Assembly (NCBI RefSeq): GCF_004025535.1
Contig: NZ_QJRG01000034.1
Coordinates: 496,001 to 560,000 of the forward strand
Direction: 5' to 3'
Origin: Pseudomonas alkylphenolica
Lineage (GTDB): Bacteria > Pseudomonadota > Gammaproteobacteria > Pseudomonadales > Pseudomonadaceae
DNA: 64,000 bases
The notes below the pieces were generated by a model that ran no database searches, was not told the origin of the DNA, and was given only the letters and a program-made list of their open reading frames with translations. Position 1 is the stretch's first letter. Every line of letters begins with the position of its first letter. This document shows, in pieces, positions 32,016 to 42,287 of the stretch. Both the position numbers and the translations under genes were made by a program.

Positions 32016-32397
32016 CAAATCCTTGCATCAGTTCGTCGAAAGAAATCGAAGGCATCAACGTGCAGTTGGCCAATTGACGGGCATAAGGCTGCCAACGCTG
32101 ACCATGTTCGCCACCATCGAGCTTGCGCAGCTGCAGCAGCGGCTTCCACGCCTGATCCAGGCACAGACAGCGCCAATGCCAGGGCAGCATGCGATCGCAA
32201 GCGGTATCCAGGAGCAGGCGGAAAGAAGTCAGGGCGACGGTCCAGGCCGAGGTGTCGGTGCAACACACCAGATAGCGGCCCTCAGCCAGGTAGTGCTCGA
32301 TCAAGCGAGGCTCGTCCGGCTCCATCGCGCAGCGAATGCGCTGACTGAGCCAGCGCCAGTTTTCGAGGTAGGGTAATTCGTGAAGGACGGGTTTCAT
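32005..32397 (-). CDS. fagA: Fur-associated protein FagA
   Basis: Small protein (about 130 aa) of unknown biochemical role, known in pseudomonads as the first gene of the Fur-repressed fagA-fumC-orfX-sodA operon. Visible: MKPVLHELPYLENWRWLSQRI at the N-terminus in the usual FagA form, a Cys pair in YLVCCTDTS, and a Trp/Cys-rich segment PWHWRCLCLDQAW that could bind metal or a cofactor (speculative). Three in-frame ATGs (32406, 32403, 32397) lie within 10 nt; I chose the last because conserved sequence starts there and it leaves room for a ribosome site after the predicted transcript start near 32420. Confidence 0.83.
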   Translation of the reverse strand: MKPVLHELPYLENWRWLSQRIRCAMEPDEPRLIEHYLAEGRYLVCCTDTSAWTVALTSFRLLLDTACDRMLPWHWRCLCLDQAWKPLLQLRKLDGGEHGQRWQPYARQLANCTLMPSISFDELMQGFDDE

Positions 32398-32412
32398 GAA
32401 CATCATCGCCTA

Positions 32413-32431
32413 GATAATGATATTCATTATT
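32413..32431 (-). promoter_or_regulatory. Fur box on the fagA-fumC-orfX-sodA promoter
   Basis: GATAATGATATTCATTATT matches the 19-bp Fur consensus at 17 positions. Extra half-site-like GATAAT follows at about 32435. It overlaps the predicted -10 box, so Fur-Fe would block RNA polymerase directly. Confidence 0.9.
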
Positions 32432-32455
32432 AAGTGATAATCAGAATCAGTTCAA
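32427..32455 (-). promoter_or_regulatory. sigma-70 promoter of fagA
   Basis: On the minus strand TTGAAC (32450-32455) is separated by exactly 17 bp from TAATAA (32427-32432). Predicted transcription start is near 32420. Confidence 0.65.
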
Positions 32456-32470
32456 GGATACCAAAGTAGA

Positions 32471-32502
32471 AAAACAAAAAAGCCCGACACATGGCCGGGC
32501 TT
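32471..32502 (-). terminator. Rho-independent terminator after pmbA
   Basis: Minus strand: AGCCCGGCC...GTCGGGCT hairpin (32481-32501) followed by TTTTTTG and further T bases. It isolates pmbA from the fagA promoter just downstream. Confidence 0.9.
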
Positions 32503-32526
32503 CAAACGGATCAATTCGGGTGGCAG

Positions 32527-33873
32527 TCAGCTGCCGGCCACGGTCATTCGCTCGATCAAGACCGAACCGGTGTGAATGTTGCTGCGGGTTTCAAGATCGT
32601 TACCAATCGCGACAATCTGCTGGAACATGTCCTTCATATTGCCGGCAATGGTCACCTCCTGGACGGCAAACTGAATCTCGCCGTTTTCAACCCAGTAACC
32701 TGCCGCACCGCGAGAGTAGTCGCCGGTCACCATGTTCAGGCCATGACCCATCAGCTCGGTCACCAGCAGCCCGCGCCCCATGCGCCGGATCAGTGCTGCC
32801 TGGTCCTCGACTCCGTGGGTCACGTACAGGTTATGCACCCCGCCGGCGTTCGCGGTACTTGGCAGGCCCAGCTTGCGACCGGAGTAGGTACCCAATACAT
32901 AGGACACCAGCTCGCCTTTTTCGACGAACGGCTTGGCATAGGTGGCCAGGCCATCGCCATCGAACGCGGCACTGCCTAGCGCACGCTGCAGGTGCGGGCG
33001 CTCGTCCAGGGTCAGCCAGCTGGGGAACAGGCGCTGGCCCATGGTGCCCTCGAGAAACGACGATTTACGGTACAGGTTGCCGCCGGAGATAGCCGACAGG
33101 AAGCTCCCGAACAGGCCACCGGCGAGTTCGGCGGAGAACAGCACCGGCACTTCACAGGTAGGCACCGGGCGTGCGCCCAGGCGGCTGGCAGCCCGTTGCG
33201 CGGCGCGCTGGCCAATGCTGCGCGGGTCGGCAAGCAATTCGCCCTGGCGATTGACGTCATACCAGTAATCACGCTGCATCTGGCCTTCGGCTTCGGCGAT
33301 CATTACGCAGCTCAAGCTGTGACGGGTCGAGGCATAGCCGCCGATAAAGCCGTGACTGTTGCCATAGACGCGGCAGCCCTGGTGGGTATTGAGGGTAGTG
33401 CCGTCGGCATTCTTGATCCGCGCATCGGCATCAAACGCTGCCGCCTCGCAGGCCAAGGCTTTCTCGATCGCTTGCTCCGGGGTGATGTCCCAGGCGTGAT
33501 ACAGGTCGAAATCGGCTAGGTCACGCGCCATCAAGGCCGGGTCGGCCAGCCCGGCGCAATCGTCTTCAGAAGTGTGCTTGGCAATTGCCAATGCAGCGGC
33601 AACCGTCTCGCGAATGGCCTCACTGCCGCTGGCCGAGGTGCTGGCCGACCCTTTGCGCTGGCCAACATACAGGGTGATCCCAAACCCCTGATCGCGGTTG
33701 AACTCAACCGTTTCCACTTCACGCTGACGCACCGAGGTCGACAGCCCCTGCTCCAGTGACACTGCCACCTCGCAGGCACTGGCGCCTTGACGCTTGGCTT
33801 CGGCAATGATCTGTTCGACTTGCTCCTGCAACGCCGGCAGGGCCTGCGGGCCTACGCTCTGGACTGCACTCAT
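32527..33873 (-). CDS. pmbA: metalloprotease-complex subunit PmbA/TldE
   Basis: Non-catalytic partner of TldD; the heterodimer processes peptides such as microcin B17 precursor and CcdA in E. coli. The 448-aa product belongs to the PmbA/TldD family ([32 protein letters not shown]) but lacks a HExxxH zinc motif, as expected for TldE. Start ATG at 33873 rather than the GTG at 33885. tldD is on the same strand 0.7 kb upstream, separated only by the oppositely oriented darP. Confidence 0.94.
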   Translation of the reverse strand: MSAVQSVGPQALPALQEQVEQIIAEAKRQGASACEVAVSLEQGLSTSVRQREVETVEFNRDQGFGITLYVGQRKGSASTSASGSEAIRETVAAALAIAKHTSEDDCAGLADPALMARDLADFDLYHAWDITPEQAIEKALACEAAAFDADARIKNADGTTLNTHQGCRVYGNSHGFIGGYASTRHSLSCVMIAEAEGQMQRDYWYDVNRQGELLADPRSIGQRAAQRAASRLGARPVPTCEVPVLFSAELAGGLFGSFLSAISGGNLYRKSSFLEGTMGQRLFPSWLTLDERPHLQRALGSAAFDGDGLATYAKPFVEKGELVSYVLGTYSGRKLGLPSTANAGGVHNLYVTHGVEDQAALIRRMGRGLLVTELMGHGLNMVTGDYSRGAAGYWVENGEIQFAVQEVTIAGNMKDMFQQIVAIGNDLETRSNIHTGSVLIERMTVAGS

Positions 33874-33981
33874 GGTTTTCTCCACTCAAATTCTGCGTTC
33901 GGCACAGGTCATTCTACGACCGGGCCGGACAAGCGGCCCCCGACTGGTTATCATGGCGGCGATTCTCAGCGGACTGCCCCC

Positions 33982-34503
33982 ATGGTTGATTCTTACGACA
34001 CCGCCTTCGACGGCGAAAAAAGCAAAACCCAGATCAAGCGCGAGATGCAGGCGCTGGTCGATATGGGCGAGCGCCTCACCTTGCTCAAGCCCGACACCTT
34101 GGCCAAGCTGCCTCTGACCGACGAGCTGCGCGCGGCTCTGGAAGAGCACAAGCGCCACACGGCGAACGAAGCCAAACGACGTCACAAGTCGTTCATCGGC
34201 AAGCTGATGCGTGACCAGGACATCGACGCTATCAACGCGCTGCTTGACCAACTCGACGCCTCCTCGCGCCAGTACAACGAGCGTTTCCACGGCCTCGAAC
34301 GCTGGCGCGACCGGCTGATCGACGGCAATGACGAAGTCCTGGAGAAATTCGTCCAGGAATTCCCGGAAGCCGACCGCCAGCAGCTGCGCTCGCTGATCCG
34401 CCAGGCCCAGCATGAGCTGAAGACCAACAAGCCGCCTAGCGCCAGCCGCAAGATCTTCAAGTACATTCGCACTCTGGACGAAGTTCAACGCGGCCTGCGT
34501 TGA
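33982..34503 (+). CDS. darP: dual-action ribosomal maturation protein DarP (YjgA, DUF615)
   Basis: Helical protein that associates with late 50S precursors and helps maturation of the peptidyl-transferase region. The 173-aa product starts [20 protein letters not shown], with the conserved [11 protein letters not shown] block, [14 protein letters not shown] and a basic C-terminus [13 protein letters not shown]. No membrane segment. Divergent from pmbA (108 bp) and convergent with tldD; the darP-pmbA neighbourhood is widely conserved. Confidence 0.92.
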   Translation: MVDSYDTAFDGEKSKTQIKREMQALVDMGERLTLLKPDTLAKLPLTDELRAALEEHKRHTANEAKRRHKSFIGKLMRDQDIDAINALLDQLDASSRQYNERFHGLERWRDRLIDGNDEVLEKFVQEFPEADRQQLRSLIRQAQHELKTNKPPSASRKIFKYIRTLDEVQRGLR

Positions 34504-34511
34504 ACCTCGCG

Positions 34512-34540
34512 ACCGGGCAGGCGCCCTGCCCGCCCGGTTT
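34512..34540. terminator. GC-rich hairpin between convergent darP and tldD
   Basis: GGGCAGG (34515-34521) pairs with CCTGCCC (34525-34531) over a 3-nt loop; on the plus strand it is followed by GCCCGGTTTC, a weak T-tract. It is placed to end darP and perhaps tldD. Confidence 0.5.
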
Positions 34541-34545
34541 CAACT

Positions 34546-35985
34546 TCATGCGCCCGTGCCACCCACGGTGATCGCATCAATTTTCAGTGTCGGCTGGCCA
34601 ACGCCCACCGGTACTGACTGACCGTCTTTACCGCACGTGCCCACGCCGCTGTCCAGCGACAGATCGTTACCGACCATCGATACCCGGCTCATGGCTTCCG
34701 GCCCATTGCCGATCAGTGTCGCGCCTTTGACTGGCGCGGTGATCTTGCCGTCTTCGATCAGGTAGGCCTCACTGGTGGAGAACACGAACTTGCCGCTGGT
34801 GATATCCACCTGGCCGCCGCCGAGGTTGGCGCAGTAGATGCCGCGCTTGACCGACTTGATGATTTCTTCCGGATCGCTTTCCCCGGCACGCATGTAGGTG
34901 TTGGTCATGCGTGGCATCGGCAAGTGCGCATACGACTCGCGACGACCGTTGCCGGTGACTGCCATGCCCATCAGGCGGGCATTGAGCTTGTCTTGCATGT
35001 AGCCCTTGAGGATACCGTTCTCGATCAGCGTGGTGCATTCGGTAGGCGTACCTTCATCGTCCACGCTCAACGAGCCGCGGCGGCCTTCGAGGGTACCGTC
35101 GTCGACGATGGTGCACAGGCTTGATGCAACCTTCTCTCCCAGGTGCCCGCTGTAGGCCGAACTGCCCTTGCGGTTGAAGTCGCCTTCAAGACCGTGGCCA
35201 ACAGCTTCGTGCAGCAGCACGCCCGACCAGCCGGAGCCCAGTACTACGGGCAAGGTGCCAGCAGGCGCCGGGATCGCTTCGAGGTTAACCAGGGCCTGAC
35301 GCAGGGCTTCACGGGCGAAGCCCATGACTCGCTCATCGGTGAAATAGCGATAGTCGGTACGTCCGCCACCGCCGTGGCCACCACGCTCGCGTCGGCCGTT
35401 CTGCTCGACGATCACACTGACGTTGAAACGCACCAACGGGCGAATATCGGCGGCCAGGCTGCCATCGGCAGCGGCAATCAGAATGCGCTCCCAGACCCCG
35501 GCCATGCTTACGCTGACCTGCTGGATGCGCGGATCCAACGCCCGCGTGGCGGCATCGACACGCTTGAGCAACTCGACCTTCTCGGCACGGCTGATCACTT
35601 CCAGCGGGTTGTCGGTGCCATACAACTGGGTGACATCCTGGCTGCTGAACGCCTGAACCGTACCGTTCTGCCCGGCACGGGAGATCGAACGGGCCGCACG
35701 GGCGGCCGAGGTCAGGGCTTCGAGGTTGATGGCATTGCTGTAGGCGAAACCGGTCTTCTCGCCAGACTGGGCACGCACGCCCACGCCCTGGTCGAGGTTG
35801 AAGCTGCCCTCTTTGACGATGCCGTCTTCAAGCGCCCAGGATTCGGAAATCTGCCCCTGGAAATACAGGTCGGCGGCATCGATGCCTGGCCCGGCCAACT
35901 CACCCAGCACCGATTGCAGGCTGTCGAGGGTCAGTCCCCCCGGCGCCAGCAGGTGCTCGCTGACTGTGGATAACATCTCGCTCAT
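34546..35985 (-). CDS. tldD: metalloprotease TldD
   Basis: Zinc-dependent catalytic subunit of the TldD/TldE peptidase. The 479-aa product carries the unusual HExxxH zinc motif as [12 protein letters not shown] near residue 260 (with the downstream Cys of [17 protein letters not shown] as probable third ligand), and ends with TVGGTGA. The frame stays open far upstream to 36228, but the family N-terminus [13 protein letters not shown] begins at 35985. It follows the nitrilase-family gene by 2 bp, so they are coupled. Confidence 0.95.
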   Translation of the reverse strand: MSEMLSTVSEHLLAPGGLTLDSLQSVLGELAGPGIDAADLYFQGQISESWALEDGIVKEGSFNLDQGVGVRAQSGEKTGFAYSNAINLEALTSAARAARSISRAGQNGTVQAFSSQDVTQLYGTDNPLEVISRAEKVELLKRVDAATRALDPRIQQVSVSMAGVWERILIAAADGSLAADIRPLVRFNVSVIVEQNGRRERGGHGGGGRTDYRYFTDERVMGFAREALRQALVNLEAIPAPAGTLPVVLGSGWSGVLLHEAVGHGLEGDFNRKGSSAYSGHLGEKVASSLCTIVDDGTLEGRRGSLSVDDEGTPTECTTLIENGILKGYMQDKLNARLMGMAVTGNGRRESYAHLPMPRMTNTYMRAGESDPEEIIKSVKRGIYCANLGGGQVDITSGKFVFSTSEAYLIEDGKITAPVKGATLIGNGPEAMSRVSMVGNDLSLDSGVGTCGKDGQSVPVGVGQPTLKIDAITVGGTGA

Positions 35986-35987
35986 AG

Positions 35988-36839
35988 TCACTCCGAGGTG
36001 TGCGCAGGCCGCAAGGCGTCCTGCGAGAAAAAGCGCCGGTGCAAGGCCACCGGCATCCGCGCCCGAATGGACGCTTGTTCGCTGCTGTCGCGTTCGCACA
36101 GCAGCACGGCTTCGCCGCTGGCCTGTTCGGCGACAATGCGCCCCCAGGGATCGACGATCGCCGCATGACCGTAAGTTTCTCGCGGCCCCGGATGGGTGCC
36201 CCCTTGAGCAGCCGCCAGGACATAACACTGGGTTTCAATGGCCCGTGCGCGTATCAGCACCTCCCAATGCGCCGCCCCGGTCACCGCGGTGAACGCCGCA
36301 GGGGCGGTGATCAGCTCGGCACCGGCAGCCCGCAGCGCGCTGTAAAGCTCCGGGAAGCGCAAGTCGTAGCATACGCTCAAGCCCACGCGACCGACCGGGG
36401 TATCGGCCACCACGACCTGGTTGCCATGGGCATAGTCATCCGACTCCCGATAGCGGCCGCGGTTATCTGCGACATCGACATCAAACAGATGCAGTTTGTC
36501 GTAGCGCGCAACAATTTCACCGTGCTCGTCAACCAGCAGTGAGCAGGCATGTGATTTCGCCTCGGGATTACCGACCGGAGGCAGCGGCAACGTGCCGGCC
36601 ACCACCCATAACCTGAGGTCGCGGGCGACCTGTTTCAACCATGGCAGAATCGGCCCCTGCCCAAGGGCTTCGGCACGACCGATAGCGGCGCTGTCGCGAC
36701 GCCCCATGGCCGCGAAATTTTCCGGCAGCACCGCCAGCCGTGCACCCGCACGTGCTGCCTGCTCGAGCAAGCGCCGCGCCTGCACCAGGTTGGCCGGGAT
36801 ATCGCTCTGGCTGACCATCTGGATCACTGCTGACTTCAT
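35988..36839 (-). CDS. carbon-nitrogen hydrolase (nitrilase superfamily, Nit1-like)
   Basis: Amidase with the Glu-Lys-Cys catalytic triad: Glu in [12 protein letters not shown], Lys in [12 protein letters not shown], Cys in [14 protein letters not shown]. The 283-aa product most resembles the Nit1/YbeM branch, whose known members hydrolyse deaminated glutathione as metabolite repair; that substrate is inferred from the motifs LFDVDV and [13 protein letters not shown]. Cytosolic. It lies between yhdP (14 bp upstream) and tldD (2 bp downstream), an arrangement conserved in gammaproteobacteria. Confidence 0.9.
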   Translation of the reverse strand: MKSAVIQMVSQSDIPANLVQARRLLEQAARAGARLAVLPENFAAMGRRDSAAIGRAEALGQGPILPWLKQVARDLRLWVVAGTLPLPPVGNPEAKSHACSLLVDEHGEIVARYDKLHLFDVDVADNRGRYRESDDYAHGNQVVVADTPVGRVGLSVCYDLRFPELYSALRAAGAELITAPAAFTAVTGAAHWEVLIRARAIETQCYVLAAAQGGTHPGPRETYGHAAIVDPWGRIVAEQASGEAVLLCERDSSEQASIRARMPVALHRRFFSQDALRPAHTSE

Positions 36840-36853
36840 GCCTGCTCCTGAGC

Positions 36854-39800
36854 TTACTTCTCGAACGGTTTGATGAAGCTGATTTTAGGCTCTTTCCACG
36901 GCCCTTCGACGCGATAGTTGACACTCGCATAGCGTGCCACGCGGTCGCCGAGCAGGCGGTCCACCAGGAACAACGCCCCACCCACGGCAGGCGCGCCGAC
37001 AATCAGGGCAGCAAGCGGCAGGTTGTTGGTCACCGGCAGGGTTACCAGCAGGTGGGCATCGATCCGGTCGCGGACCATATCCAGCGTGCCATCCAGTTCC
37101 AGATTACTGGACGGCCCGGTCAGGGTAATTGGCTCACGCGTCACGTAAACCCCCTCGCTGGCCACCAGCAAGCCCTTGACCCGGTCATAACTCAGGCCCT
37201 TGTCGATCAGGTCGGAGAAGTCCAGGCGCAAGCGTCGGCCGATGGAGTTGAAGTTGAGCAAACCGAACACCCGTAGCGCCTGAGCGCCACCTTCGACCTC
37301 AACGAACTGGCCTTTACGCAAGGCCGCGTCGAGGCTACCGGAGAACCGGTTGAGCCCGACCCAGGCGGGCGATCCGGGCCAGCGGCCATCGACATCCAGG
37401 CGAAAATCGCGACTGGTGACCGTCGGCGCAAAGTTCCAGGCCTTGAGGATATCTGCCAGGTTCTTGCCTTCCAGGCGTCCCTTGTACCAGCTGGTGCTGG
37501 CGCCTGGCGCCCCTTCCCAACCACCGTTACCGTCGATCAACAAACCCTTGAGGCTCAGGTCGAGATCGTTCAAGGCAATGCCTTTGGCGGTCGAACGGAT
37601 CTTCACCGCCGCGCTGCCCAGCAGGTCCTCACCGCGAAAGAGCTTGTCGATGCTCAGGTCGATTGAAGGGATTTTGCGCGGATCGATCGAAGCCATCGGA
37701 TCAGGCGCGTTCGGCGAGGTGACTTCAGCGGGATCGGCCGCCGGCAGGTGTATGGTCTGCAAGTTGACCACCATCGGCGCGCCCTGGGCATCGGGCACCC
37801 TGGCATTGCCAATGACTTCCTTGCTGTCCAGGCGCAGTGCCCAGTTATTGCTGTTGCGGTCCAGACGGACCACAGCCTGGTTCAGGTTTAGGCCAAAACC
37901 CTTGAGCTTGCCGATGCTCAGGTCAACACTGCGCAGCATCTGGCGGGCACTGCCGCCGGCATCATTGCCAGCGAGCGATTGCGCCTGCTCCTGCCAGGGC
38001 TGCAGATCCAGTTCAGGCAAGCGTCCACGCACCTGTAGCCCCTGGGCAGTGGGTAATTGTGCGCTACCACCACCGAACACCAGCTCACCACGCCCTTGCT
38101 CAAGCTTGTCCATGGGCGCGGCGTAAAGCAGATTGGCAACGTCGGCATAGCTCAGGCTGAAGCGACGCTCAGGCCCTTGCAGGGTCATGCTGAACTGACT
38201 GTTGCGGGCGTCCTCGGCGGCCTTGCCAAACGGCGCCGGAAGGTTGATCGCAAGCCCCTTGAGGCTGGAATCAACTTTGAGCTGGTTGTCACGACTGCCC
38301 AGGCTCAATTGCAGCTGATACGGCAGCTCTCCGGCCAGCGGCAAGGTCTGTTTGACCTGCAGCCATTGGCTCAAGGCCGTCAGCGCGACATTGCCCTTGG
38401 CTTCGATACGGGTTTGCATTTCACCGGGTTTTCCCTCGGCGAAAATCTGCGCAGTCATCGGTTTGTCGAATATTCGTGCGCTGATGTTCTGGCCACTCAG
38501 GCCCTTGTCGTAGTCGAAACGAAACCCGCCTTTAAGCTGGCTGAGTTCCAATACGGGAGCCGCGATTTTCAAACGTGCATCGCTCGTATCGAAGTCCACC
38601 ACCACCTTGGGCTTCTCACCCTTGGCCAGTGGAACATCCAGCTTCAGCTTACCCTTGAGGTCACCTTGGCCTTCCCAACCGGCAAACATCTCGGCGGTGC
38701 CGATTGGCGCCTCCTGAAGAATTTTCAGGCCATCACCGAGTCCGCCGTCGAATGCCCCGTCCAGGTACATGTGGCTGTGCTCACCACTGGCGACGTGCGG
38801 AATGTTGACGTGTACATCAGAGACCTGGGTGTCGAGCAGTTGCCCACTGCTGGCGTTGATCCGCACGCCATCGTCGTCGATGAACACATCACCTGTGACT
38901 TTCTGCACCTGCGGCCAGCCCGGCTGGAAATCCAGGGCGGCATCGTGCACCTTGAAAAACAGGCTGATGCTGCGCGCCTGTTCGGAAGCGCCATGGTTGA
39001 GCGACCCCTGGTACTGGAAATAGCCTTCGTCGACCGCGCCCTTGAGGATCGCCGTGCGCAGCCATTCGTCCAGCGCCGGGCTCAGCACTTCAGGCAAATA
39101 CTTGGCAGTGTAACGACCATCGCCCTCTACCAGCCCCACACGCAAGTCCATGTAGTCCTCACGCGCCTCGTCGAACAACAGGCGGATGAGGAAGTCCCCG
39201 GCAATCTTGCCCTCCTCGCCCAACACCTTCAGGTACGGGGCAATGAGGGTGAACCCTTCTTCATCCAGGCGCCAGGTCAGGCGGGCATTGGCTTTCTGGT
39301 AGTTCCAGGGTTTGGCGAAAATCGGGTAGAGATGAAGCATGAAGGCGTCGGTGTCCAGGCGCAGCTCGCCGTGCCCCAGATCGCCGCTGATGCTGCCGCT
39401 GACATTCCCTGCAGCCGGCGCACCGTGATAGGCATTGAAACCCACCCGCTCAAGATTGGCGGCGAAGCTCAGGCGTTGATCACCGCTGGCTTTGGGCCGG
39501 ATGTCGAGCTGGACATTACGCAGACTGCCGGTGACCTTGAGCCCTTCGACCACCGCCATGACCTTTTCCGGCAACGGTGCCAGGGACTCGATCAATGGCG
39601 TCAGCGGTGTCAGGTTCAAACGATCGGCCTGGACCTTCCAGGTTTCATCAGTCGTTTCTGTGGCGGCTGTTTGCGCAAGTTGCAGGTGCGACTCCCAGCG
39701 CGTCTTGCCCAGGCTCATGGCCAACGAGTCAAGCTGCACCGCAAAGCCCTGCTTGTCACGCTCAAACCAGCCATTGAGGGCGAGGTTTTCCACCTTGGCC

Positions 39801-40663
39801 TCTTCACGCCCGGTATAGGCACCGCGCAACTGTGGCGCGTTAAGCCGCACAACCGAGCGTTGAAGCTGTCCCTTGTCCCAGTTCAGCCAGAATTCACCAC
39901 CGGCCTTGAGCTCTTTGGCCTGCCACTGCCCGAGCAGCGTGGGTGGCAGCCAACGCGCCCAATCGCTCTGCGGCAAGCTGAGGTAGGCCTCCAGCCGACC
40001 GTCGCGCCACTGTTCGGCACGAACGCGACTACGCAGGCTCATGGCCACCGGCTGGCCATCGGGCAGGGTCAGGCGCACATCCAGGCGCTGGCGCAGACTG
40101 CCCACCTGCAGACCAAGGCTGACGTAGGTGAGGGTCAAAGGGTCGCGCTGATAGGGCTCAAGGGTGACCTGGCTGTCGACCACCGTGACCTTCGACACCA
40201 CCTGCAGGCGCTTGAGCAGTTGCTCCGGGTCCAGTGGCTGATCATCGGTTTTCGGCAAGCCGTCGAGGGACCAGGCCCCGTTTTCATCTTCATGCAGGCT
40301 CAGTTGCAGGCCGCCGACTTCAAGATTGGCCAGGCGCAACTGGCGATCGACCAGACTGGACCAGAGATCCGGTACCACCTTGACACCGTCCAGGCGCAAT
40401 GCCGTGGCACCCTCGCCGACCTGGATGTCGTTGACGCCCAGCACCGGCGCCAGGCCGCTCCAGCGCCCCTCCAGGCTTCCGATATGCACAGGGAGCCCCA
40501 AAGCCTGCTCGGCTTTGTCTTCAACTTCGGCGCGGTACTCGGCAACCAGTGGCACCAGCTGTCGGCCAAGGCTGACATACAGCGCTACCAGCACCGCCAG
40601 CAGGGCGCTAATGCCCAGGCCCCAACGGGTCATCGCGCCCAGAACGCGGATCAGACGCTCCAT
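36854..40663 (-). CDS. yhdP: AsmA-like giant periplasmic protein YhdP
   Basis: Very long (1269 aa) inner-membrane anchored protein of the AsmA-like/TamB-like superfamily (TIGR02099). In E. coli YhdP, TamB and YdbH carry phospholipids from inner to outer membrane. Seen: one N-terminal membrane helix (WGLGISALLAVLVALYVSLG), a long beta-rich body, and the C-terminal AsmA-type region with DFSDLIDKGLSYDRVKG and GPSSNLELDGTLDMVRDRI. The N-terminal start MERLIRVLGAMTRW is clear. It is between rng and the nitrilase gene, the usual order. Confidence 0.94.
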   Translation of the reverse strand: MERLIRVLGAMTRWGLGISALLAVLVALYVSLGRQLVPLVAEYRAEVEDKAEQALGLPVHIGSLEGRWSGLAPVLGVNDIQVGEGATALRLDGVKVVPDLWSSLVDRQLRLANLEVGGLQLSLHEDENGAWSLDGLPKTDDQPLDPEQLLKRLQVVSKVTVVDSQVTLEPYQRDPLTLTYVSLGLQVGSLRQRLDVRLTLPDGQPVAMSLRSRVRAEQWRDGRLEAYLSLPQSDWARWLPPTLLGQWQAKELKAGGEFWLNWDKGQLQRSVVRLNAPQLRGAYTGREEAKVENLALNGWFERDKQGFAVQLDSLAMSLGKTRWESHLQLAQTAATETTDETWKVQADRLNLTPLTPLIESLAPLPEKVMAVVEGLKVTGSLRNVQLDIRPKASGDQRLSFAANLERVGFNAYHGAPAAGNVSGSISGDLGHGELRLDTDAFMLHLYPIFAKPWNYQKANARLTWRLDEEGFTLIAPYLKVLGEEGKIAGDFLIRLLFDEAREDYMDLRVGLVEGDGRYTAKYLPEVLSPALDEWLRTAILKGAVDEGYFQYQGSLNHGASEQARSISLFFKVHDAALDFQPGWPQVQKVTGDVFIDDDGVRINASSGQLLDTQVSDVHVNIPHVASGEHSHMYLDGAFDGGLGDGLKILQEAPIGTAEMFAGWEGQGDLKGKLKLDVPLAKGEKPKVVVDFDTSDARLKIAAPVLELSQLKGGFRFDYDKGLSGQNISARIFDKPMTAQIFAEGKPGEMQTRIEAKGNVALTALSQWLQVKQTLPLAGELPYQLQLSLGSRDNQLKVDSSLKGLAINLPAPFGKAAEDARNSQFSMTLQGPERRFSLSYADVANLLYAAPMDKLEQGRGELVFGGGSAQLPTAQGLQVRGRLPELDLQPWQEQAQSLAGNDAGGSARQMLRSVDLSIGKLKGFGLNLNQAVVRLDRNSNNWALRLDSKEVIGNARVPDAQGAPMVVNLQTIHLPAADPAEVTSPNAPDPMASIDPRKIPSIDLSIDKLFRGEDLLGSAAVKIRSTAKGIALNDLDLSLKGLLIDGNGGWEGAPGASTSWYKGRLEGKNLADILKAWNFAPTVTSRDFRLDVDGRWPGSPAWVGLNRFSGSLDAALRKGQFVEVEGGAQALRVFGLLNFNSIGRRLRLDFSDLIDKGLSYDRVKGLLVASEGVYVTREPITLTGPSSNLELDGTLDMVRDRIDAHLLVTLPVTNNLPLAALIVGAPAVGGALFLVDRLLGDRVARYASVNYRVEGPWKEPKISFIKPFEK

Positions 40664-40748
40664 GGCAATGGCCCTCCAACTCGTGCCTTAACTATGGCCG
40701 CAACCAGCCGCTTTGCCAGCCCGCACAGCGGCCCGGTGTGTTCAGACG

Positions 40749-42206
40749 TCAGAGCAGCACCACATCGTATTGCTCCTGGGAGTACATGGACTCAACCTGA
40801 AAGCGAATGGTTCGGCCAATAAAGGTTTCAAGTTCGGCGACGTTGCCCGACTCTTCATCGAGCAGGCGATCCACCACTTTCTGGTTGGCCAGTACTCTAT
40901 AGCCTTCAGCCTGATAGGCACGGGCTTCACGCAGGATCTCGCGAAAAATCTCGTAACAAACCGTCTCGGGAGTTTTCAGCTTTCCCCGCCCCTGGCAGCA
41001 CAGGCAAGGTTCGCACAGCACTTGTTCAAGGCTTTCACGGGTACGCTTGCGGGTCATCTGCACCAGGCCAAGCTCGGTGATGCCGATGATGTTGGTCTTG
41101 GCGTGATCACGCTCCAGCTGCTTCTCCAGGGTCCGCAGCACCTGGCGTTGATGCTCCTCATCCTCCATGTCGATGAAGTCGATGATGATGATCCCGCCGA
41201 TATTGCGCAGGCGCAGCTGTCGGGCAATGGCGGTGGCCGCCTCCAGGTTGGTCTTGAAAATGGTTTCTTCAAGGTTGCGGTGCCCGACGAAGGCGCCGGT
41301 GTTGACGTCGATGGTAGTCATGGCTTCGGCAGGGTCGACCACCAGGTAGCCACCGGACTTGAGTGGCACCTTGCGATCAAGGGCGCGCTGAATTTCATCT
41401 TCCACACCGTAAAGGTCGAAGATGGGGCGTTCACCTGGGTAGTGCTCCAGGCGATCGGCAATTTCCGGCATCAGTTCGGCGACGAACTGCGTGGTTTTCT
41501 GGAAGGTTTCCCGGGAATCGATGCGGATCTTTTCGATCTTCGGGTTGACCAGGTCGCGCAACGTGCGCAGAGCCAACCCCAGATCCTCGTAGATTTCCAC
41601 CGGGGCGCCGACGGTCTTGATCTGGGTACCTATCTGGTCCCAGAGCCTGCGCAGGTAGCGGATATCCATGAGGATTTCATCAGCGCCCGCGCCTTCGGCT
41701 GCGGTGCGCAGGATGAAGCCGCCGGCATCCTTGATGTTTTCCTGGGCAATACAGTCGGCAACGACCTGTTTAAGCCGCTCACGCTCGGCTTCGTCTTCGA
41801 TCTTCAGGGAAATGCCAACATGGCTGGTACGCGGCATGTACACCAGGTAGCGCGAAGGAATCGACAGCTGGGTGGTCAGCCGAGCGCCTTTAGAGCCAAT
41901 GGGGTCTTTGGTGACCTGAACCACCAGGCTCTGGCCTTCATGGACCAGCGCGCTGATGCTTTCTACCGCCGGGCCTTCGCGCTGGGATATTTCCGACGCA
42001 TGGATGAACGCCGCACGGTCCAGGCCGATGTCGATGAATGCCGCCTGCATGCCGGGCAGTACGCGCACCACCTTGCCCTTGTAGATGTTGCCGACAATGC
42101 CCCGCCGCTGGGTGCGCTCGACATGCACCTCTTGAAGAACACCGTTCTCCACCACCGCCACGCGTGATTCCATCGGCGTGATATTGATCAGAATCTCTTC
42201 ACTCAT
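40749..42206 (-). CDS. rng: ribonuclease G
   Basis: Endoribonuclease of the RNase E/G family, which matures the 16S rRNA 5' end and starts decay of some mRNAs. The 485-aa product has the S1 domain at the start (RGIVGNIYKGKVVRVLPGMQ), the catalytic DNase I-like region with ID(V)NTGAFVG and GGIIIIDFIDMEDEEH holding the metal Asp residues, and a Zn-link CEPCLCCQGRG. It lacks the long RNase E scaffold tail. Lies between maf and yhdP. Confidence 0.95.
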   Translation of the reverse strand: MSEEILINITPMESRVAVVENGVLQEVHVERTQRRGIVGNIYKGKVVRVLPGMQAAFIDIGLDRAAFIHASEISQREGPAVESISALVHEGQSLVVQVTKDPIGSKGARLTTQLSIPSRYLVYMPRTSHVGISLKIEDEAERERLKQVVADCIAQENIKDAGGFILRTAAEGAGADEILMDIRYLRRLWDQIGTQIKTVGAPVEIYEDLGLALRTLRDLVNPKIEKIRIDSRETFQKTTQFVAELMPEIADRLEHYPGERPIFDLYGVEDEIQRALDRKVPLKSGGYLVVDPAEAMTTIDVNTGAFVGHRNLEETIFKTNLEAATAIARQLRLRNIGGIIIIDFIDMEDEEHQRQVLRTLEKQLERDHAKTNIIGITELGLVQMTRKRTRESLEQVLCEPCLCCQGRGKLKTPETVCYEIFREILREARAYQAEGYRVLANQKVVDRLLDEESGNVAELETFIGRTIRFQVESMYSQEQYDVVLL

Positions 42207-42287
42207 GGCAGGCTCTCGTCAAAGGACTTCAGTAATGATGGATGGCGCGCAGGCGACTGGCTAGCAGCAGTCGTGTCTTGACCTCGC

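Noticed and set aside
30705..32348. 547-aa plus-strand frame over fumC and fagA
   Set aside because: Shadow of fumC and fagA, which are both well supported.
38057..40822. 921-aa open frame antisense to yhdP
   Set aside because: Same GC-driven shadow; low-complexity composition rich in Q, H, L and G, no ribosome site or domain.
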